A DNA stretch of 64,000 nucleotides. Source: Chromatium okenii. GTDB taxonomy: Bacteria > Pseudomonadota > Gammaproteobacteria > Chromatiales > Chromatiaceae. The stretch is from positions 40,392-104,391 of the forward strand of contig NZ_NRRQ01000007.1 in the NCBI RefSeq assembly GCF_016583745.1, written 5' to 3'. Of the stretch, positions 32,441 to 43,100 are shown piece by piece; position 1 is the first letter of the stretch; each line of letters starts with the position of its first letter. The notes under the pieces were generated by a model. It was not told the DNA's origin. It made no database searches and was given only the letters and a program-made list of their open reading frames with translations. The position numbers were made by a program, and so were the translations under genes.

Positions 32441-35257
32441 ATGGTTACTCGTCTGTTTAAGAAGATTTTTGGGAGCCGCAATGAGCGGCTGGTGAAAACG
32501 CTGCTGAAATCTGTGGCGCAAATCAACGCGCTGGAAACGCAGCTCGCGCCGCTTTCCGACGCGGAATTGACCGCTAAAACCGCAGAATTTCGCCAGCGGT
32601 TGACCACCGGCGCAACACTTGACAGCTTGCTGCCGGAAGCGTTCGCCGTCGTGCGCGAAGCGGGCAAGCGCGTGCTCGGAATGCGCCATTTTGACGTGCA
32701 AATGGTCGGCGGCATGGTGCTCAACGACGGCAAAATCGCCGAAATGCGCACCGGCGAAGGCAAAACGCTGGTCGCCACCCTCGCCGCTTATCTCAATGCG
32801 CTGCCTGCCAAAGGCGTACACGTCGTCACCGTCAATGATTATTTAGCGCGTCGTGATGCCGCGTGGATGGGGCGTTTATATCATTTTCTCGGTTTATCAA
32901 TTGGTGTCATCAATTCATCTGGCGGTTTAGGCCCTGATGTCTCCTCTTATCAATTCGATCCGCAATACGAAGCGCATGAAAATGATGGCGGTTATCGTCA
33001 TTTGCGTCCAGTCACGCGCAAACAAACCTATGCTGCTGACATTACCTACGGCACGAATAATGAATTCGGTTTTGATTACCTGCGCGACAATATGGCATTT
33101 ACGCCGGAACAGCGCACGCAACGCGAACCCTTTTTCGCTATTGTTGATGAAGTGGACTCCATTTTAATTGATGAAGCGCGGACGCCGCTCATTATTTCTG
33201 GCACCTCTGAAGGCAGCACTGAACTCTATCAACACATCAATAAACTGATTCCGCGTTTAACTCGGCAAGCGCCGATCACCAACGATGAAGGGAAACCTGA
33301 TTTTGGTCCCGGTGATTATTCAGTTGATGAGAAACTGCGGCAGGTGTATCTCAGTGAAGAAGGGCATGAAAAAGTCGAGCAGATGTTGGTAGAAAGTGGG
33401 CTGCTTGATGAAGGCGCAGTGCTATATGATCCCAGCAATATCGTATTGATGCACCATGTCTATGCGGCATTAAAAGCGCATGTCTTGTTTCAAAAGAATG
33501 TCGAATATATCGTCCGCGATGGACAAATTATCATCGTGGATGAATTCACTGGACGCACCATGCCCGGGCGGCGCTGGTCAGAAGGATTGCATCAAGCAGT
33601 AGAGGCGAAAGAAGGCGTCGCTATTCAATCCGAAAACCAAACGATGGCGTCGATTACCTTTCAAAATCTATTCCGTTTATATCCCAAGCTCGCTGGCATG
33701 ACTGGCACGGCTGACACTGAAGCCTATGAATTCCAACAGATTTATGGGCTAGAAGTGGTCGTGATTCCCACCAATCAACCGATGATCCGCGATGATCGTG
33801 GTGATTTGGTGTATTTAACGCAGAATGAAAAATATCAGGCCATCATTACTGATATTCAGGATTGCGTGCGACGCGGGCAGCCGGTATTGGTGGGCACTGC
33901 ATCAATTGAAACTTCGGAATTGGTGTCGGCGCTATTAAAACAACACGGCATCACTCATGAAGTGTTGAATGCGAAACAGCATGAGCGTGAGGCGGGAATT
34001 ATTGCGCAAGCCGGTAAACCCGGCGCAGTGACGATTGCAACCAATATGGCCGGTCGCGGTACTGATATTGTGCTCGGTGGTAATTTAGAGGCGGAATGTG
34101 CTGCTGCGGGAGTGAATGAAGATATTGATCACATTCGTACAACTTGGCAAGCGCGTCATGCACAAGTGATTGCTGCTGGTGGGCTGCATGTCATTGGTAC
34201 TGAACGCCATGAATCGCGGCGTATTGACAACCAATTGCGCGGGCGTTCTGGGCGACAAGGTGATCCGGGTTCATCGCGCTTTTATTTGTCATTGGAAGAC
34301 AATTTGATGCGGATTTTTGCCTCCGAGCGCGTCGGTAAAATGATGCAGCGGCTTGGAATGCAAAATGGTGAAGCGATTGAACATCCTTGGGTCACGAAGT
34401 CGATTGAAAATGCGCAGCGCAAGGTTGAAGGGCGCAATTTTGATATTCGCAAGCAATTATTAGAATATGACGACGTGGCGAATGATCAGCGCAAAGTCAT
34501 TTATCGGCAGCGCCGGGAATTGATGGATAGCGTGGATATTTCCGAGACCGTTGATGCCATGCGCGAGGATACGTTGCAGGCAATTATCAATGCGCACATT
34601 CCACCAGAAAGTTTGGAAGAGCAATGGGATATTGCGGGCTTGACGGCAGCATTAACTGATCTATTCGGCGGTGAGTGGCCAATTCAATACTGGCTGGATA
34701 GCGATGACCGTTTGCATGAAGAGAGTTTGCGCCGCCGTATTCACGATACGCTCATTGCCCGCTATACCGAACAGGAAGAACAAGTTGGGGCAGCGCAATT
34801 GCGGCAGATTGAAAAAGCGGTGATGTTGCAAACGCTTGACAGTGAATGGAAAGATCATCTGGCGGCAATGGATTATCTGCGCCAAGGAATTCATTTGCGC
34901 GGTTATGCGCAAAAGAATCCGAAACAGGAATACAAGCGCGAGGCATTTGAAATGTTTTCGGCAATGCTCGATACCATTAAACATGATGTGGTGACGACGT
35001 TGGCGCGATTGCATATTGGCGCTGCGCCTGCGCCGCTTAATTTCGCTCCGCCATTGCCGACGTTTGAATTCAAACATGATGAATTTCATGGTTTTGCGGA
35101 TGATGAGACTGAAGCGCCAGCCGCTGCGGATGCAGAACATAAAACGGCTCCCGTATCACAACCGTTTATTCGCACGAATGAAAAGATCGGGCGCAATGAT
35201 CCTTGTCCGTGCGGTTCGGGTAAGAAATACAAACAATGCTGCGGTAAAGCGAGTTGA
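32441..35257 (+). CDS. secA: Preprotein translocase ATPase SecA
   Basis: Motor of Sec-dependent export. 938 residues. Walker A is [20 protein letters not shown], the DEAD-type Walker B is [20 protein letters not shown], and [16 protein letters not shown] and [20 protein letters not shown] follow. The C-terminal SecB/zinc-binding tail reads [19 protein letters not shown]. It starts the operon secA-argJ-Nudix/ThiE-nadC. Confidence 0.98.
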   Translation: MVTRLFKKIFGSRNERLVKTLLKSVAQINALETQLAPLSDAELTAKTAEFRQRLTTGATLDSLLPEAFAVVREAGKRVLGMRHFDVQMVGGMVLNDGKIAEMRTGEGKTLVATLAAYLNALPAKGVHVVTVNDYLARRDAAWMGRLYHFLGLSIGVINSSGGLGPDVSSYQFDPQYEAHENDGGYRHLRPVTRKQTYAADITYGTNNEFGFDYLRDNMAFTPEQRTQREPFFAIVDEVDSILIDEARTPLIISGTSEGSTELYQHINKLIPRLTRQAPITNDEGKPDFGPGDYSVDEKLRQVYLSEEGHEKVEQMLVESGLLDEGAVLYDPSNIVLMHHVYAALKAHVLFQKNVEYIVRDGQIIIVDEFTGRTMPGRRWSEGLHQAVEAKEGVAIQSENQTMASITFQNLFRLYPKLAGMTGTADTEAYEFQQIYGLEVVVIPTNQPMIRDDRGDLVYLTQNEKYQAIITDIQDCVRRGQPVLVGTASIETSELVSALLKQHGITHEVLNAKQHEREAGIIAQAGKPGAVTIATNMAGRGTDIVLGGNLEAECAAAGVNEDIDHIRTTWQARHAQVIAAGGLHVIGTERHESRRIDNQLRGRSGRQGDPGSSRFYLSLEDNLMRIFASERVGKMMQRLGMQNGEAIEHPWVTKSIENAQRKVEGRNFDIRKQLLEYDDVANDQRKVIYRQRRELMDSVDISETVDAMREDTLQAIINAHIPPESLEEQWDIAGLTAALTDLFGGEWPIQYWLDSDDRLHEESLRRRIHDTLIARYTEQEEQVGAAQLRQIEKAVMLQTLDSEWKDHLAAMDYLRQGIHLRGYAQKNPKQEYKREAFEMFSAMLDTIKHDVVTTLARLHIGAAPAPLNFAPPLPTFEFKHDEFHGFADDETEAPAAADAEHKTAPVSQPFIRTNEKIGRNDPCPCGSGKKYKQCCGKAS

Positions 35258-35259
35258 AA

Positions 35260-36471
35260 ATGAACGGAGTTGAACTTTCATTTTTACCGGTCGCCGGAGT
35301 GCAATTGGCGACCGGCGCGGCGGGTATTCGTTATCACGGGCGCGATGATTTGCTGGTGTTGGCACTCGCGCCGGGCAGCAGCGCCGCCGCCGTGTTCACC
35401 CGCAATGCCTTTTGTGCTGCGCCGGTCACGTTGGCGCGGCAGCATTTGGCGACGACTGCGCCGCGTTATTTGCTCATCAATTCCGGCAACGCCAACGCTG
35501 GAACCGGCGAGCGCGGGCTGATTGACGCGCAGGCTTCGTGCGCAGCGTTGGCGGAGCTAACTGCTTGTTTACCTGAGCAAATTCTGCCGTTTTCGACCGG
35601 CGTGATCGGCGAACCGCTGCCGGTGGAGCGCCTCGCGGCTGCGCTGCCGGAGCTGTTGACGCGGCTGGATGCGAGCGCGTGGCCGCTCGCAGCGCGGGCG
35701 ATTATGACGACCGACACGGTGCCCAAACTGGTCTCGCGTCAATTTGAGTTGAATGGTCAGACGGCGACGGTGACGGGCATCGCCAAAGGTGCGGGGATGA
35801 TTTGCCCGAATATGGCGACGATGCTGGCGTTTATTGCCACTGATGCCACTGTTGCGCCTGCGCTACTACAACGTTGTTTGGAGCAGGCAGTTGCCGGTTC
35901 ATTCAACGCAATTACGATTGACGGCGACACATCAACCAACGATTCCTGCGTGTTGATTGCCAGCGGTGCGCTCGGCAACCCGTTGATTGATCACGCAGAA
36001 AGTGCCGAATATGCGGCGCTGCAAACCGCCGTTGATGCAGTGTGTCTGGAATTAGCCACTGCGATTGTCCGCGATGGCGAAGGCGCAACTAAGCTGGTGA
36101 CGGTGCGGGTGGACGATGCGGCAGATGTTGCGGAAGCGCGACAGGTCGCCTACACCATCGCGCACTCGCCGCTGGTGAAAACGGCGCTGTTTGCGTCCGA
36201 TCCGAATTGGGGGCGGATTTTGGCGGCAGTCGGACGCGCTGGCGTGACGGATTTGGACATCGCCCGCGTGCAAATTGATCTCGGCGACGTGCGAATCGTC
36301 AGCAATGGCGGACGCTCGCCGGAGTACACCGAGGCGGCTGGCGCGGCAGTGATGGCGGCTGCGGAGATTGTGATTCGCGTCATTTTAGGGCGCGGAACGG
36401 CGGCAGCGCAGGTCTTAACCTGTGATTTTTCTTACGATTATGTCCGCATCAATGCCGAATATCGCAGTTGA
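35260..36471 (+). CDS. argJ: Bifunctional ornithine acetyltransferase/N-acetylglutamate synthase ArgJ
   Basis: Recycles the acetyl group in arginine synthesis. The precursor self-cleaves before the Thr in [16 protein letters not shown] (the motif MATML), making alpha and beta chains. Family features include [36 protein letters not shown] and [19 protein letters not shown], with the terminal [13 protein letters not shown]. About 403 residues. ATG at 35260 begins two bases after the secA stop. Confidence 0.96.
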   Translation: MNGVELSFLPVAGVQLATGAAGIRYHGRDDLLVLALAPGSSAAAVFTRNAFCAAPVTLARQHLATTAPRYLLINSGNANAGTGERGLIDAQASCAALAELTACLPEQILPFSTGVIGEPLPVERLAAALPELLTRLDASAWPLAARAIMTTDTVPKLVSRQFELNGQTATVTGIAKGAGMICPNMATMLAFIATDATVAPALLQRCLEQAVAGSFNAITIDGDTSTNDSCVLIASGALGNPLIDHAESAEYAALQTAVDAVCLELATAIVRDGEGATKLVTVRVDDAADVAEARQVAYTIAHSPLVKTALFASDPNWGRILAAVGRAGVTDLDIARVQIDLGDVRIVSNGGRSPEYTEAAGAAVMAAAEIVIRVILGRGTAAAQVLTCDFSYDYVRINAEYRS

Positions 36472-37381
36472 GCGCCCACCGCTGCACGTCATGGTTGGCA
36501 TCATTCGGGACGCGAGCGGACGGGTGCTGATTAGCCAACGTCCGCCGCAGGTCGCGCACGGCGGGTGCTGGGAATTTCCCGGCGGTAAAGTCGAGCGCAG
36601 CGAAACGCCGGAGCAGGCGCTGGCGCGGGAATTGGCGGAGGAGTTGGGCATTGCAGTTTTAGCCAGCCAGCCGCTGCGGGTGGTGCGCCATGTGTATCCG
36701 CCGCAGACCGTGTTGCTGGACGTGCGGCAAGTGACTGATTTTGTGGGTATCCCGCACGGATGCGAAGGTCAGCCGCTTGACTGGCAATTGCCGACAGCGC
36801 TTGATCCGAGCGTCTTTCCCGCCGGAGATCGCCCAATTATCAATCTGTTACGTCTGCCGCCATTGCTGCAAATCACTGACGCTGATCTGGCGCTGGCGCG
36901 GGGAATTCAACTGCTGCAATTTCGCGCTCACGACCGCACCGATACCGAATACAACCAATTGGCGCGTCAACTCTTTGCTCGCTGCGAACAGCACGGCGTG
37001 CGGCTGGTGCTCAATCGCGCTCCCGACCGCGTCATCAATGTGCCGCGACACGGGCTGCATCTCACCAGCCATCTATTGATGACGCTGACCGCTCGCCCCG
37101 GCAGCGCGACCGAATTGATTGGCGCGTCCTGTCACGATGCCGCGCAGTTGGCGCAGGCCGAGCGGCTCGGTTTGGATTACGCGCTGCTCTCGCCGGTACA
37201 AAAAACTGCCAGCCATCCCGATGCGATGCCGCTGGGCTGGGCGCGATTTGCGGAATTGGTGGAACCGCTGGCGCTGCCGGTGTACGCGCTCGGCGGTGTG
37301 ACGCCAGCGGATTTACCGACGGCGCGGGGACACGGAGCACACGGAATCGCTGGAATACGCGGATTTTTTGGAGATTGCTGA
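36440..37381 (+). CDS. Nudix hydrolase fused to a ThiE-like domain
   Basis: Likely sanitises oxidised nucleotides (MutT type), with a thiamine-phosphate-synthase-like partner domain. The complete Nudix box [20 protein letters not shown] followed by ELGI lies near residues 45-65. The C-terminal half (about 145-310) has a TIM-barrel ThiE pattern, ending [15 protein letters not shown] and [14 protein letters not shown]. Fusions of this kind near argJ are known in Gammaproteobacteria. The start is uncertain: ATG at 36440 or 36452, both inside the 3' end of argJ. It overlaps nadC by one base (TGATG at 37379). Confidence 0.87.
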   Translation: MSASMPNIAVERPPLHVMVGIIRDASGRVLISQRPPQVAHGGCWEFPGGKVERSETPEQALARELAEELGIAVLASQPLRVVRHVYPPQTVLLDVRQVTDFVGIPHGCEGQPLDWQLPTALDPSVFPAGDRPIINLLRLPPLLQITDADLALARGIQLLQFRAHDRTDTEYNQLARQLFARCEQHGVRLVLNRAPDRVINVPRHGLHLTSHLLMTLTARPGSATELIGASCHDAAQLAQAERLGLDYALLSPVQKTASHPDAMPLGWARFAELVEPLALPVYALGGVTPADLPTARGHGAHGIAGIRGFFGDC

Positions 37382-38247
37382 TGACGACTTTAACGCTTGA
37401 TTTAACAGCAGATTTACCCGCTCCCGCCCTGATCGCCGCGCAGGTGGCGACAGCGTTGGCGGAGGATGTGGGCACGGGCGATTTAACTGCTGCGCTGCTG
37501 CCTGCCGGACAAACGTTGCGGGCGGAGTTAATCACCCGCGAAGCGGCGACGCTGTGCGGAAGTGCTTGGTTTGAAACGGTTTTCAAACAGCTTGATCCGA
37601 CGTGCTGCGTGAGTTGGGCAGCGCATGACGGCGAACGCATCGCGCCGGGGCAGCGGTTGTGCAGCGTGGAGGGCAACAGCCGCGCATTGCTGACTGGTGA
37701 ACGCACGGCGATGAATTATCTGCAATTGTTGTCGGGGACGGCGACGCGAGCGCGGCACTTTGCGGATGCGGTCGCGGGGCTGCCGGTGCAGGTGTTGGAT
37801 ACGCGCAAAACCTTGCCGGGCTTGCGGCTTCAGCAAAAATACGCGGTGCGCTGCGGCGGGTGCCACAATCACCGCATCGGGCTGTTTGACATGATTTTAA
37901 TCAAGGAAAACCACATCTTAGCGGCGGGTTCGATCCACGCTGCGCTCGCAGCGGCGCAGGCGCTGAAGGCGGGAGTGGCGATTGAGATTGAAGTGGAATC
38001 GCTCGCGGAATTGGATGAGGCGTTGGCGGGTGGAGCGCAGTTGATTTTGTTAGATAATTTTTCGCTGGCGCAGTTGCGCGAGGCGGTCGCGCTCACCTCT
38101 GGGCGGGCGCAGTTGGAAGCGTCTGGCAATATGAATCTGACGACGCTGCGAGCAGTGGCGGAAACTGGCGTCAATCGGATTTCGGTCGGCGGTTTAACCA
38201 AAGATGTGACGGCGGTGGATTTGTCGCTGCGGCTGGTGGCGAAATAA
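37381..38247 (+). CDS. nadC: Nicotinate-nucleotide pyrophosphorylase, carboxylating (QPRTase)
   Basis: Makes nicotinate mononucleotide from quinolinate and PRPP in NAD synthesis. Motifs: [77 protein letters not shown] and the C-terminal [20 protein letters not shown]. 288 residues, normal. It is the last gene of the secA operon. Confidence 0.97.
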   Translation: MTTLTLDLTADLPAPALIAAQVATALAEDVGTGDLTAALLPAGQTLRAELITREAATLCGSAWFETVFKQLDPTCCVSWAAHDGERIAPGQRLCSVEGNSRALLTGERTAMNYLQLLSGTATRARHFADAVAGLPVQVLDTRKTLPGLRLQQKYAVRCGGCHNHRIGLFDMILIKENHILAAGSIHAALAAAQALKAGVAIEIEVESLAELDEALAGGAQLILLDNFSLAQLREAVALTSGRAQLEASGNMNLTTLRAVAETGVNRISVGGLTKDVTAVDLSLRLVAK

Positions 38248-38381
38248 AAAAATCGAATGAGCAATTGCCAATTCGACTGCATTTTTCATAACAACTGATG
38301 TCAATCAGTGCGTTTCAAGTTCGCTCTGCAATTCTGTTGTCTTTTCTAAAGCCTCTTGGTTAAGCAGTTGCGCGTAAGGAA

Positions 38382-38556
38382 TTGAACGCCGCAGCTAATC
38401 GCTTAATACTTCATGTTCACCGCTGTAATTCTGCCAATTTCATCACCTTTGGAGAATGACAATGCTTGACCGACCATATGCGATCTTTTCATGCACTGGT
38501 GCGTGGGGCGGATTGCCAATCAGAATTAGAAGTGCTGTCATTTTTATGAACACACG
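38382..38556 (+). repeat. Leader repeat, copy A (truncated)
   Basis: Copy A holds a remnant of the 3' end of a HicB-like gene (in-frame residues IERRS then stop), the untranslated sequence with SD GGAG, and a truncated signal-peptide start (ATG at 38462). The match to copy B breaks at about 38515 and resumes at TTTTTATGAACACACG (38541). The offset to copy B is 779 bases. See the finding on the leader array. Confidence 0.85.
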
Positions 38557-38791
38557 CGATAAAAATCTTGCTCGAATGCGCAACAATCCACTTAATTGGA
38601 GAATTGATGATTTGCATCATGTAGCACAGCATTATGGCATCGATTGGCGCAATGAAGGTGGAAGTCATCATGTATTTTCTTTTCCCGGCATAGAAGAAGA
38701 TGTCTGCGTTCCAGCACATCGTCCTCTCAAGCCTATTTATGTACGGCGTTTTGTAGCACTAGTCGATCAAATCAGGGAATTAAGCCAATGA
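38546..38791 (+). CDS. HicA-family toxin (module 1)
   Basis: Predicted mRNA interferase with a dsRBD-like fold, 81 residues. The diagnostic motif is NEGGSHHVFSFPG, containing the GSHH catalytic His pair, with the C-terminal KPIYVRRFVALVDQIREL. I chose ATG at 38546 because the same ATGAACACACG occurs after copy B. However, the leader in copy A (ATG at 38462, with a good SD) is in frame and would add 28 residues, so a longer product is possible. It overlaps hicB (ATGA at 38788). Confidence 0.8.
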   Translation: MNTRDKNLARMRNNPLNWRIDDLHHVAQHYGIDWRNEGGSHHVFSFPGIEEDVCVPAHRPLKPIYVRRFVALVDQIRELSQ

Positions 38792-39177
38792 GTGAAATTA
38801 AAATTGCACATGTTGAAGCTCCATATCCGTTTGAAGCATATACCCGCATCGTCGCGCCATTAACGGCAGCAGATGGTGGTGGTTATTTAATTACTTTTCC
38901 TGATCTGCCCGGCTGCATGTCGGATGGTGCAACTGAAGCGGAAGCAGTGACTAATGCACGGGATGCGTTTTCGGCATGGATGTCTGCTCGCGCTGATTTA
39001 AATAAACCCATTCCCAAACCCACTCATTACGGTGAAACTGCCGCACCAGTGCGCTTGGTGCAGCGTTTACCGCGTAGCTTGCACGCCAATTTGGTGGCTC
39101 GTGCCAAGGCAGAAGGAACTTCGTTAAATACGTTAGTCACGATGCTGTTGGCAGAAGGAGTTGAACGCCGCAGCTAA
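38788..39177 (+). CDS. HicB-family antitoxin with C-terminal DNA-binding domain (module 1)
   Basis: Predicted antitoxin of the HicAB pair, 129 residues. The partial RNase H-like domain shows GGYLITFPDLPGCMSDGATE and AEAVTNARDAFSAWM. The C-terminal ribbon-helix-helix segment is RLPRSLHANLVARAKAEGTS and LNTLVTMLL, likely binding its own promoter. Translationally coupled to the toxin. Its 3' end (VERRS and stop) lies at the edge of leader copy B. Confidence 0.85.
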   Translation: MSEIKIAHVEAPYPFEAYTRIVAPLTAADGGGYLITFPDLPGCMSDGATEAEAVTNARDAFSAWMSARADLNKPIPKPTHYGETAAPVRLVQRLPRSLHANLVARAKAEGTSLNTLVTMLLAEGVERRS

Positions 39178-39358
39178 TCATTTAATACTTCATGTTCACC
39201 GCTGTAATTCTGCCAATTTCATCACCTTTGGAGAATGACAATGCTTGACCGTATGCAATCTTTTCATGCACTGGCGCGTGGGGCGGGATTGATCGCTCTG
39301 CTCGTGCTGACTATTCCCGCATCTGCCGCCAGTTAATTTCATTTTTAATGAACACACG
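39161..39358 (+). repeat. Leader repeat, copy B
   Basis: Contains the last codons of the hicB gene of module 1, the same untranslated sequence and SD as copy A, a complete signal-peptide-coding leader that stops after the cleavage motif, and TTTTTAATGAACACACG. Over 38382-38515 and 39161-39291 the two copies differ at only a few positions. Confidence 0.85.
39241..39336 (+). CDS. Orphan signal-peptide ORF (31 residues)
   Basis: A complete signal peptide (MLDRMQSFHALARGAG, a hydrophobic core, then PASAAS) with SD GGAG, followed at once by TAA. It is nearly identical to the start of the DUF1566 protein at 40027. It may be translated into a cleaved peptide or only be a remnant of leader duplication. 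Confidence 0.45.
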   Translation: MLDRMQSFHALARGAGLIALLVLTIPASAAS

Positions 39359-39389
39359 ACACAACTCAAAATATAAGGAGGAGCAAACC

Positions 39390-39566
39390 ATGCTGTTTAG
39401 CTGCACTGCCAGATATACGCCCTTAAACAAGGGACTCGTTGAGTGGCCAGAAGTCGTGACGGAGGGAATTGATCTTGATGATTGTCGCTTGCTACTCCGC
39501 GACGCGCTGAATGAAATGATTTTAGCTTATCAAGCACTCGGTCAGGATATTCATGCCAAAAATTAG
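39390..39566 (+). CDS. HicB-like antitoxin, short (module 2)
   Basis: 58 residues starting with ATG at 39390, with a strong SD (AAGGAGG, nine bases upstream). LFSCTARYTPLNKGLVEWPE, then VVTEGIDLDDCRLLLRDALN and EMILAYQALGQDI, match the N-terminal part of HicB-type proteins that precede hicA. The family usually continues farther, so the C-terminus is short. Overlaps the following hicA by 14 bases. Confidence 0.65.
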   Translation: MLFSCTARYTPLNKGLVEWPEVVTEGIDLDDCRLLLRDALNEMILAYQALGQDIHAKN

Positions 39567-39753
39567 AGTGCTAAAAAATCGTCTGTTAAAAGCAGGCTGT
39601 GTTTGCGAGAATGCAAAAGGCAGTCATACGAAATGGTCGCATCACCTGTTGGTTAATAAGCTGATTTTATCTGGTAATGATGGCGCTGATGCAAAACCTT
39701 ATCAGGAAAAGCAAATTACTGACTATCTAAAAGAAATCACGGAGGCGCAATGA
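39553..39753 (+). CDS. HicA-family toxin (module 2)
   Basis: 66 residues. MPKIRVLKNRLLKAGCVCEN followed by AKGSHTKW carries the GSH motif. LSGNDGADAKPYQEKQITDY matches the ISG..GDDAK.YQEK pattern of another HicA subfamily. It differs clearly from the module 1 toxin, so the two modules were acquired separately. Overlaps the downstream antitoxin (ATGA at 39750). Confidence 0.75.
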   Translation: MPKIRVLKNRLLKAGCVCENAKGSHTKWSHHLLVNKLILSGNDGADAKPYQEKQITDYLKEITEAQ

Positions 39754-39965
39754 CTCACCATTACAGTATTTTTATTCAATGGTCTGAAGAAGATCAGTGT
39801 TACATCGCTTCGCTGCCTGAGTTTGGATCTTACGCACATACGCACGGCGCAACCTATGATGAAGCATTGCAAAATGCCAAAGAAGTATTGACACTGTTGA
39901 TGATGGAAACCATGCCGTTACCTCATCCAAACACCTATCACTCACATCAAGCTGTTATTGTTTAG
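39750..39965 (+). CDS. HicB-family antitoxin (module 2)
   Basis: 71 residues with the HicB core (YSIFIQWSEEDQCYIASLPE, then FGSYAHTHGATYDEALQNAK and EVLTLLM). It lacks a DNA-binding C-terminal domain. This is the third gene in a HicB-HicA-HicB order; an antitoxin on each side of one toxin is unusual. Confidence 0.75.
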   Translation: MTHHYSIFIQWSEEDQCYIASLPEFGSYAHTHGATYDEALQNAKEVLTLLMMETMPLPHPNTYHSHQAVIV

Positions 39966-40008
39966 CGGCATTTTCTGACGTTTTGCACTCTCGTCCCGCT
40001 CGTTCCCA

Positions 40009-40110
40009 CCACCTTGGAGAATGACAATGCTTGACCGTATGCGACCTTTTCATTCACTGGCGCGTGGGGCGGGATTGATCGCTCTGCTCGCGCTAACTAT
40101 TCCAACTCAC
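40009..40110 (+). repeat. Leader repeat, copy C (start of the DUF1566 gene)
   Basis: Matches copy B from CACCTTGGAGAATGACAATG through the signal-peptide codons to about 40110, where the two diverge. Offset from copy B is 786 bases. Here the leader is in frame with the full secreted protein, so this is the likely parental copy. Confidence 0.85.
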
Positions 40111-43100
40111 GCCGACGGTCTCAACGACACCGGCATTACCACCTGCTCGAATGCCACGCAAAATGGTTTGCCGTGTCCGGTCGCGGGTTTTCCGCGCCAA
40201 GATGCTGAATCCGGCAGCAACGGGTTTAATTTCACCAAGTTAGATGCAACGGGAAATGATTTGCCCGCCAGCGCCACCGATCACACTTGCGTCCGCGATA
40301 ACGTCACCGGTTTGATCTGGCAAGTGAAATTCAGTGATTCATATTACACCTTCAACCAAGCCGCTACTTATACTGGAACTGTTAATACAACTGGCTTGTG
40401 CGGATTTAATGATTGGCGAATGCCGAATATAAAAGAATTATTAGGAATTGCCGATCACGGAAAAACTAATCCTACAATTGATACCAATTATTTCCCAAGT
40501 ACGCCGAGTTCGCGGTTTTGGTCGGGTTCTCCGTTTGCCAACGGCGCGAGCAGCGCGTGGGGCGTGAATTTCTACAATGGCGACGCCTACAACTACAATC
40601 GGGTCAGCAACAGCAGCGTCCGGCTCGTCCGCGGCGGACAGTCTTTTGATTCTTTTGTTGATAACGCGGATGGCACCGTAACGCAGTCGAACACTGGGCT
40701 GATGTGGGCAAAATGCAGTGAAGGTCAGACGGGTAGCGGATGTACGGGCACGGCAACAACAATGAATTGGAGCACCGCTTTAACTGCCGCGAATACTTCC
40801 CGCTTAGGTGGTTACAGCGATTGGCGGTTGCCTAATTTCAAAGAGCTGCAAGCCTTGGCAGATTACAGCCTCTATAGCCCCGCAATTAACACCAGTTATT
40901 TTCCCAATACGCCGAGTTTGTGGTTTTGGTCCGGTTCTCCGAGTGCCAGCATCGCGAACGGCGCGTGGCGCGTGAATTTCAACGATGGAAACGCCCTCAA
41001 CCTCAAACGGGGCAATGCGCTGCTCGTCCGGCTCGTTCGCGGCGGTCTCGCTGCTGTTTCCTTTTTTGATTTAACCGTCACTAAAACTGGAAGCGGTGCA
41101 GGCACGGTGACGAGCGGCGATGGCAAGATCAATTGCGGCAGTATTTGCTCTGCCACATTGAATGGCAGCATTACCCTTTCCGCCACCGCCGATGCCAATT
41201 CGACCTTCAGCGGCTGGAGCGGCGCGTGTTCCAATACAACTGGCGATTGCACGGTCACAATGTCTGAAGCGCAAACCGTCACCGCGACATTTACCGCCAC
41301 CGCCACTCACGCCGCCGGTCTCAACGACACCGGCATCACCACTTGCTCAAATGAAACCGAAAACGGCTTGCCGTGTCCGGTCGCCGATTTCCCCGGTCAA
41401 GACGCCGAATTCGGCACCAACGGTTTTGATTTTACGAAATTGGACGCTGCCGGAAATGATTTGCCAGCAACGGCAACCGATCACACCTGCGTCCGCGATA
41501 ATGTTACCGGTTTAATCTGGCAGGTAAAACTCAGTGATTCATTTTTCGCTCCTTACCAAACCGCTGCTTATGCTGAAACTGTTAATTCAACTGGCTTGTG
41601 CGGTTTTAATGATTGGCGAATGCCAAATCCAAAAGAGTTAATGGGAATTGCCGATCACAGCCGCTATTCACCGGCAATTAATACCAATTATTTCCCCGAT
41701 ACGCCGAGTTCGGGGTTTTGGTCCGGTTCTCCGCTTGCCGACGACGCGCAATACGCGTGGGTCGTGGGTTTCAACGATGGCAACGCCCACTCCGACGTTT
41801 GGATCTATGAACTGTTAGTCCGGCTCGTCCGCGGCGGACAGTCTTTTGATTCTTTTGTTGATAACGCAGATGGCACCGTAACGCAGTCGAACACTGGGCT
41901 GATGTGGGCAAAATGCAGCGAAGGACAAACCGGCACGAATTGCACCGGTGATGCAAAAACAATGAATTGGAGCGCCGCATTAACTGCGGCGAATACATCG
42001 CGGTTGGGTGGTTATGATGATTGGCGACTACCGAATGTAAAAGAATTACAAGCCTTGGTCGATTACAGCCGCTATTCACCGGCAATTGATACCACTCAAT
42101 TTCCCAATACGCAGGGTTCGTGGTTTTGGTCGGGTTCTCCGGTTGCCAACTTCGCGAAGTACGCGTGGTACGTGGGTTTCAATGGCAACAACAACTACAT
42201 CGTGTATGACGAGTTTGGCGATGCCTACTACGGCTACGCCGATCGGGACTACGACCTCCACGTTCGCCTCGTGCGCGGCGGACAGTCTTTTGATCTTTTT
42301 CAATTAACCGTTAATACATCTGGCACCGGCAGCGGTAGCGTCAGCAGCAATCCAGCGGGAATTAACTGCGGCAGTATTTGTTCCGCCACATTGAATGGCA
42401 GCATTACCCTTTCCGCCACCGCCGATAGCAATTCCGTATTCACCGGCTGGAGTGGTGGCGGTTGTTCGGGCACTGACAATTGCACTGTCAATATGAATGC
42501 GGCGCAAACCGTCACCGCTAATTTTGATTTGTTCAGTTATTTCTCGTTTGAATTAACTGTCAGTAAATCTGGAAGCGGCAATGGTACTTTCAGCAGCAGC
42601 GACGGGATAATTAACTGTGACCCAACTTGCTGGTCATTTTCGACCGGTTTTAGCGGTGGCGCTATTGTCAATCTTATTGCCACTGCCGATAGCAATTCCG
42701 TATTTACTGGCTGGAGTGGCGGCGGTTGTTCAGGCACTGGTTCTTGCACCGTCACCATGAATGCCGCGCAAACCGTCACCGCTAATTTTGCGCCCACCAG
42801 TTATTCGCTCTCAATCAATAAAAGCGGCAACGGATTGATTTACAGCGACGACTACAAAATCAATTGCGGTTCGACTTGTTCCGCCAATTTCAATGGTGGC
42901 ATCATCGTTAATCTCAATGCCACGCCCGATGCTGGCTATATGTTTAGTAATTGGAGCAATGGCTGTACCGGATCAGGCGCGTGTTCAATTCTAATGAATA
43001 GCGCAAAAGCGGTATTAGCAACGTTTAATCCTGCGCCGACTTATGCCATCGGGTTAGTTGCCAATCCCAGCGCGGGCGGCAGCGTGACTTGCAGCGTTAA

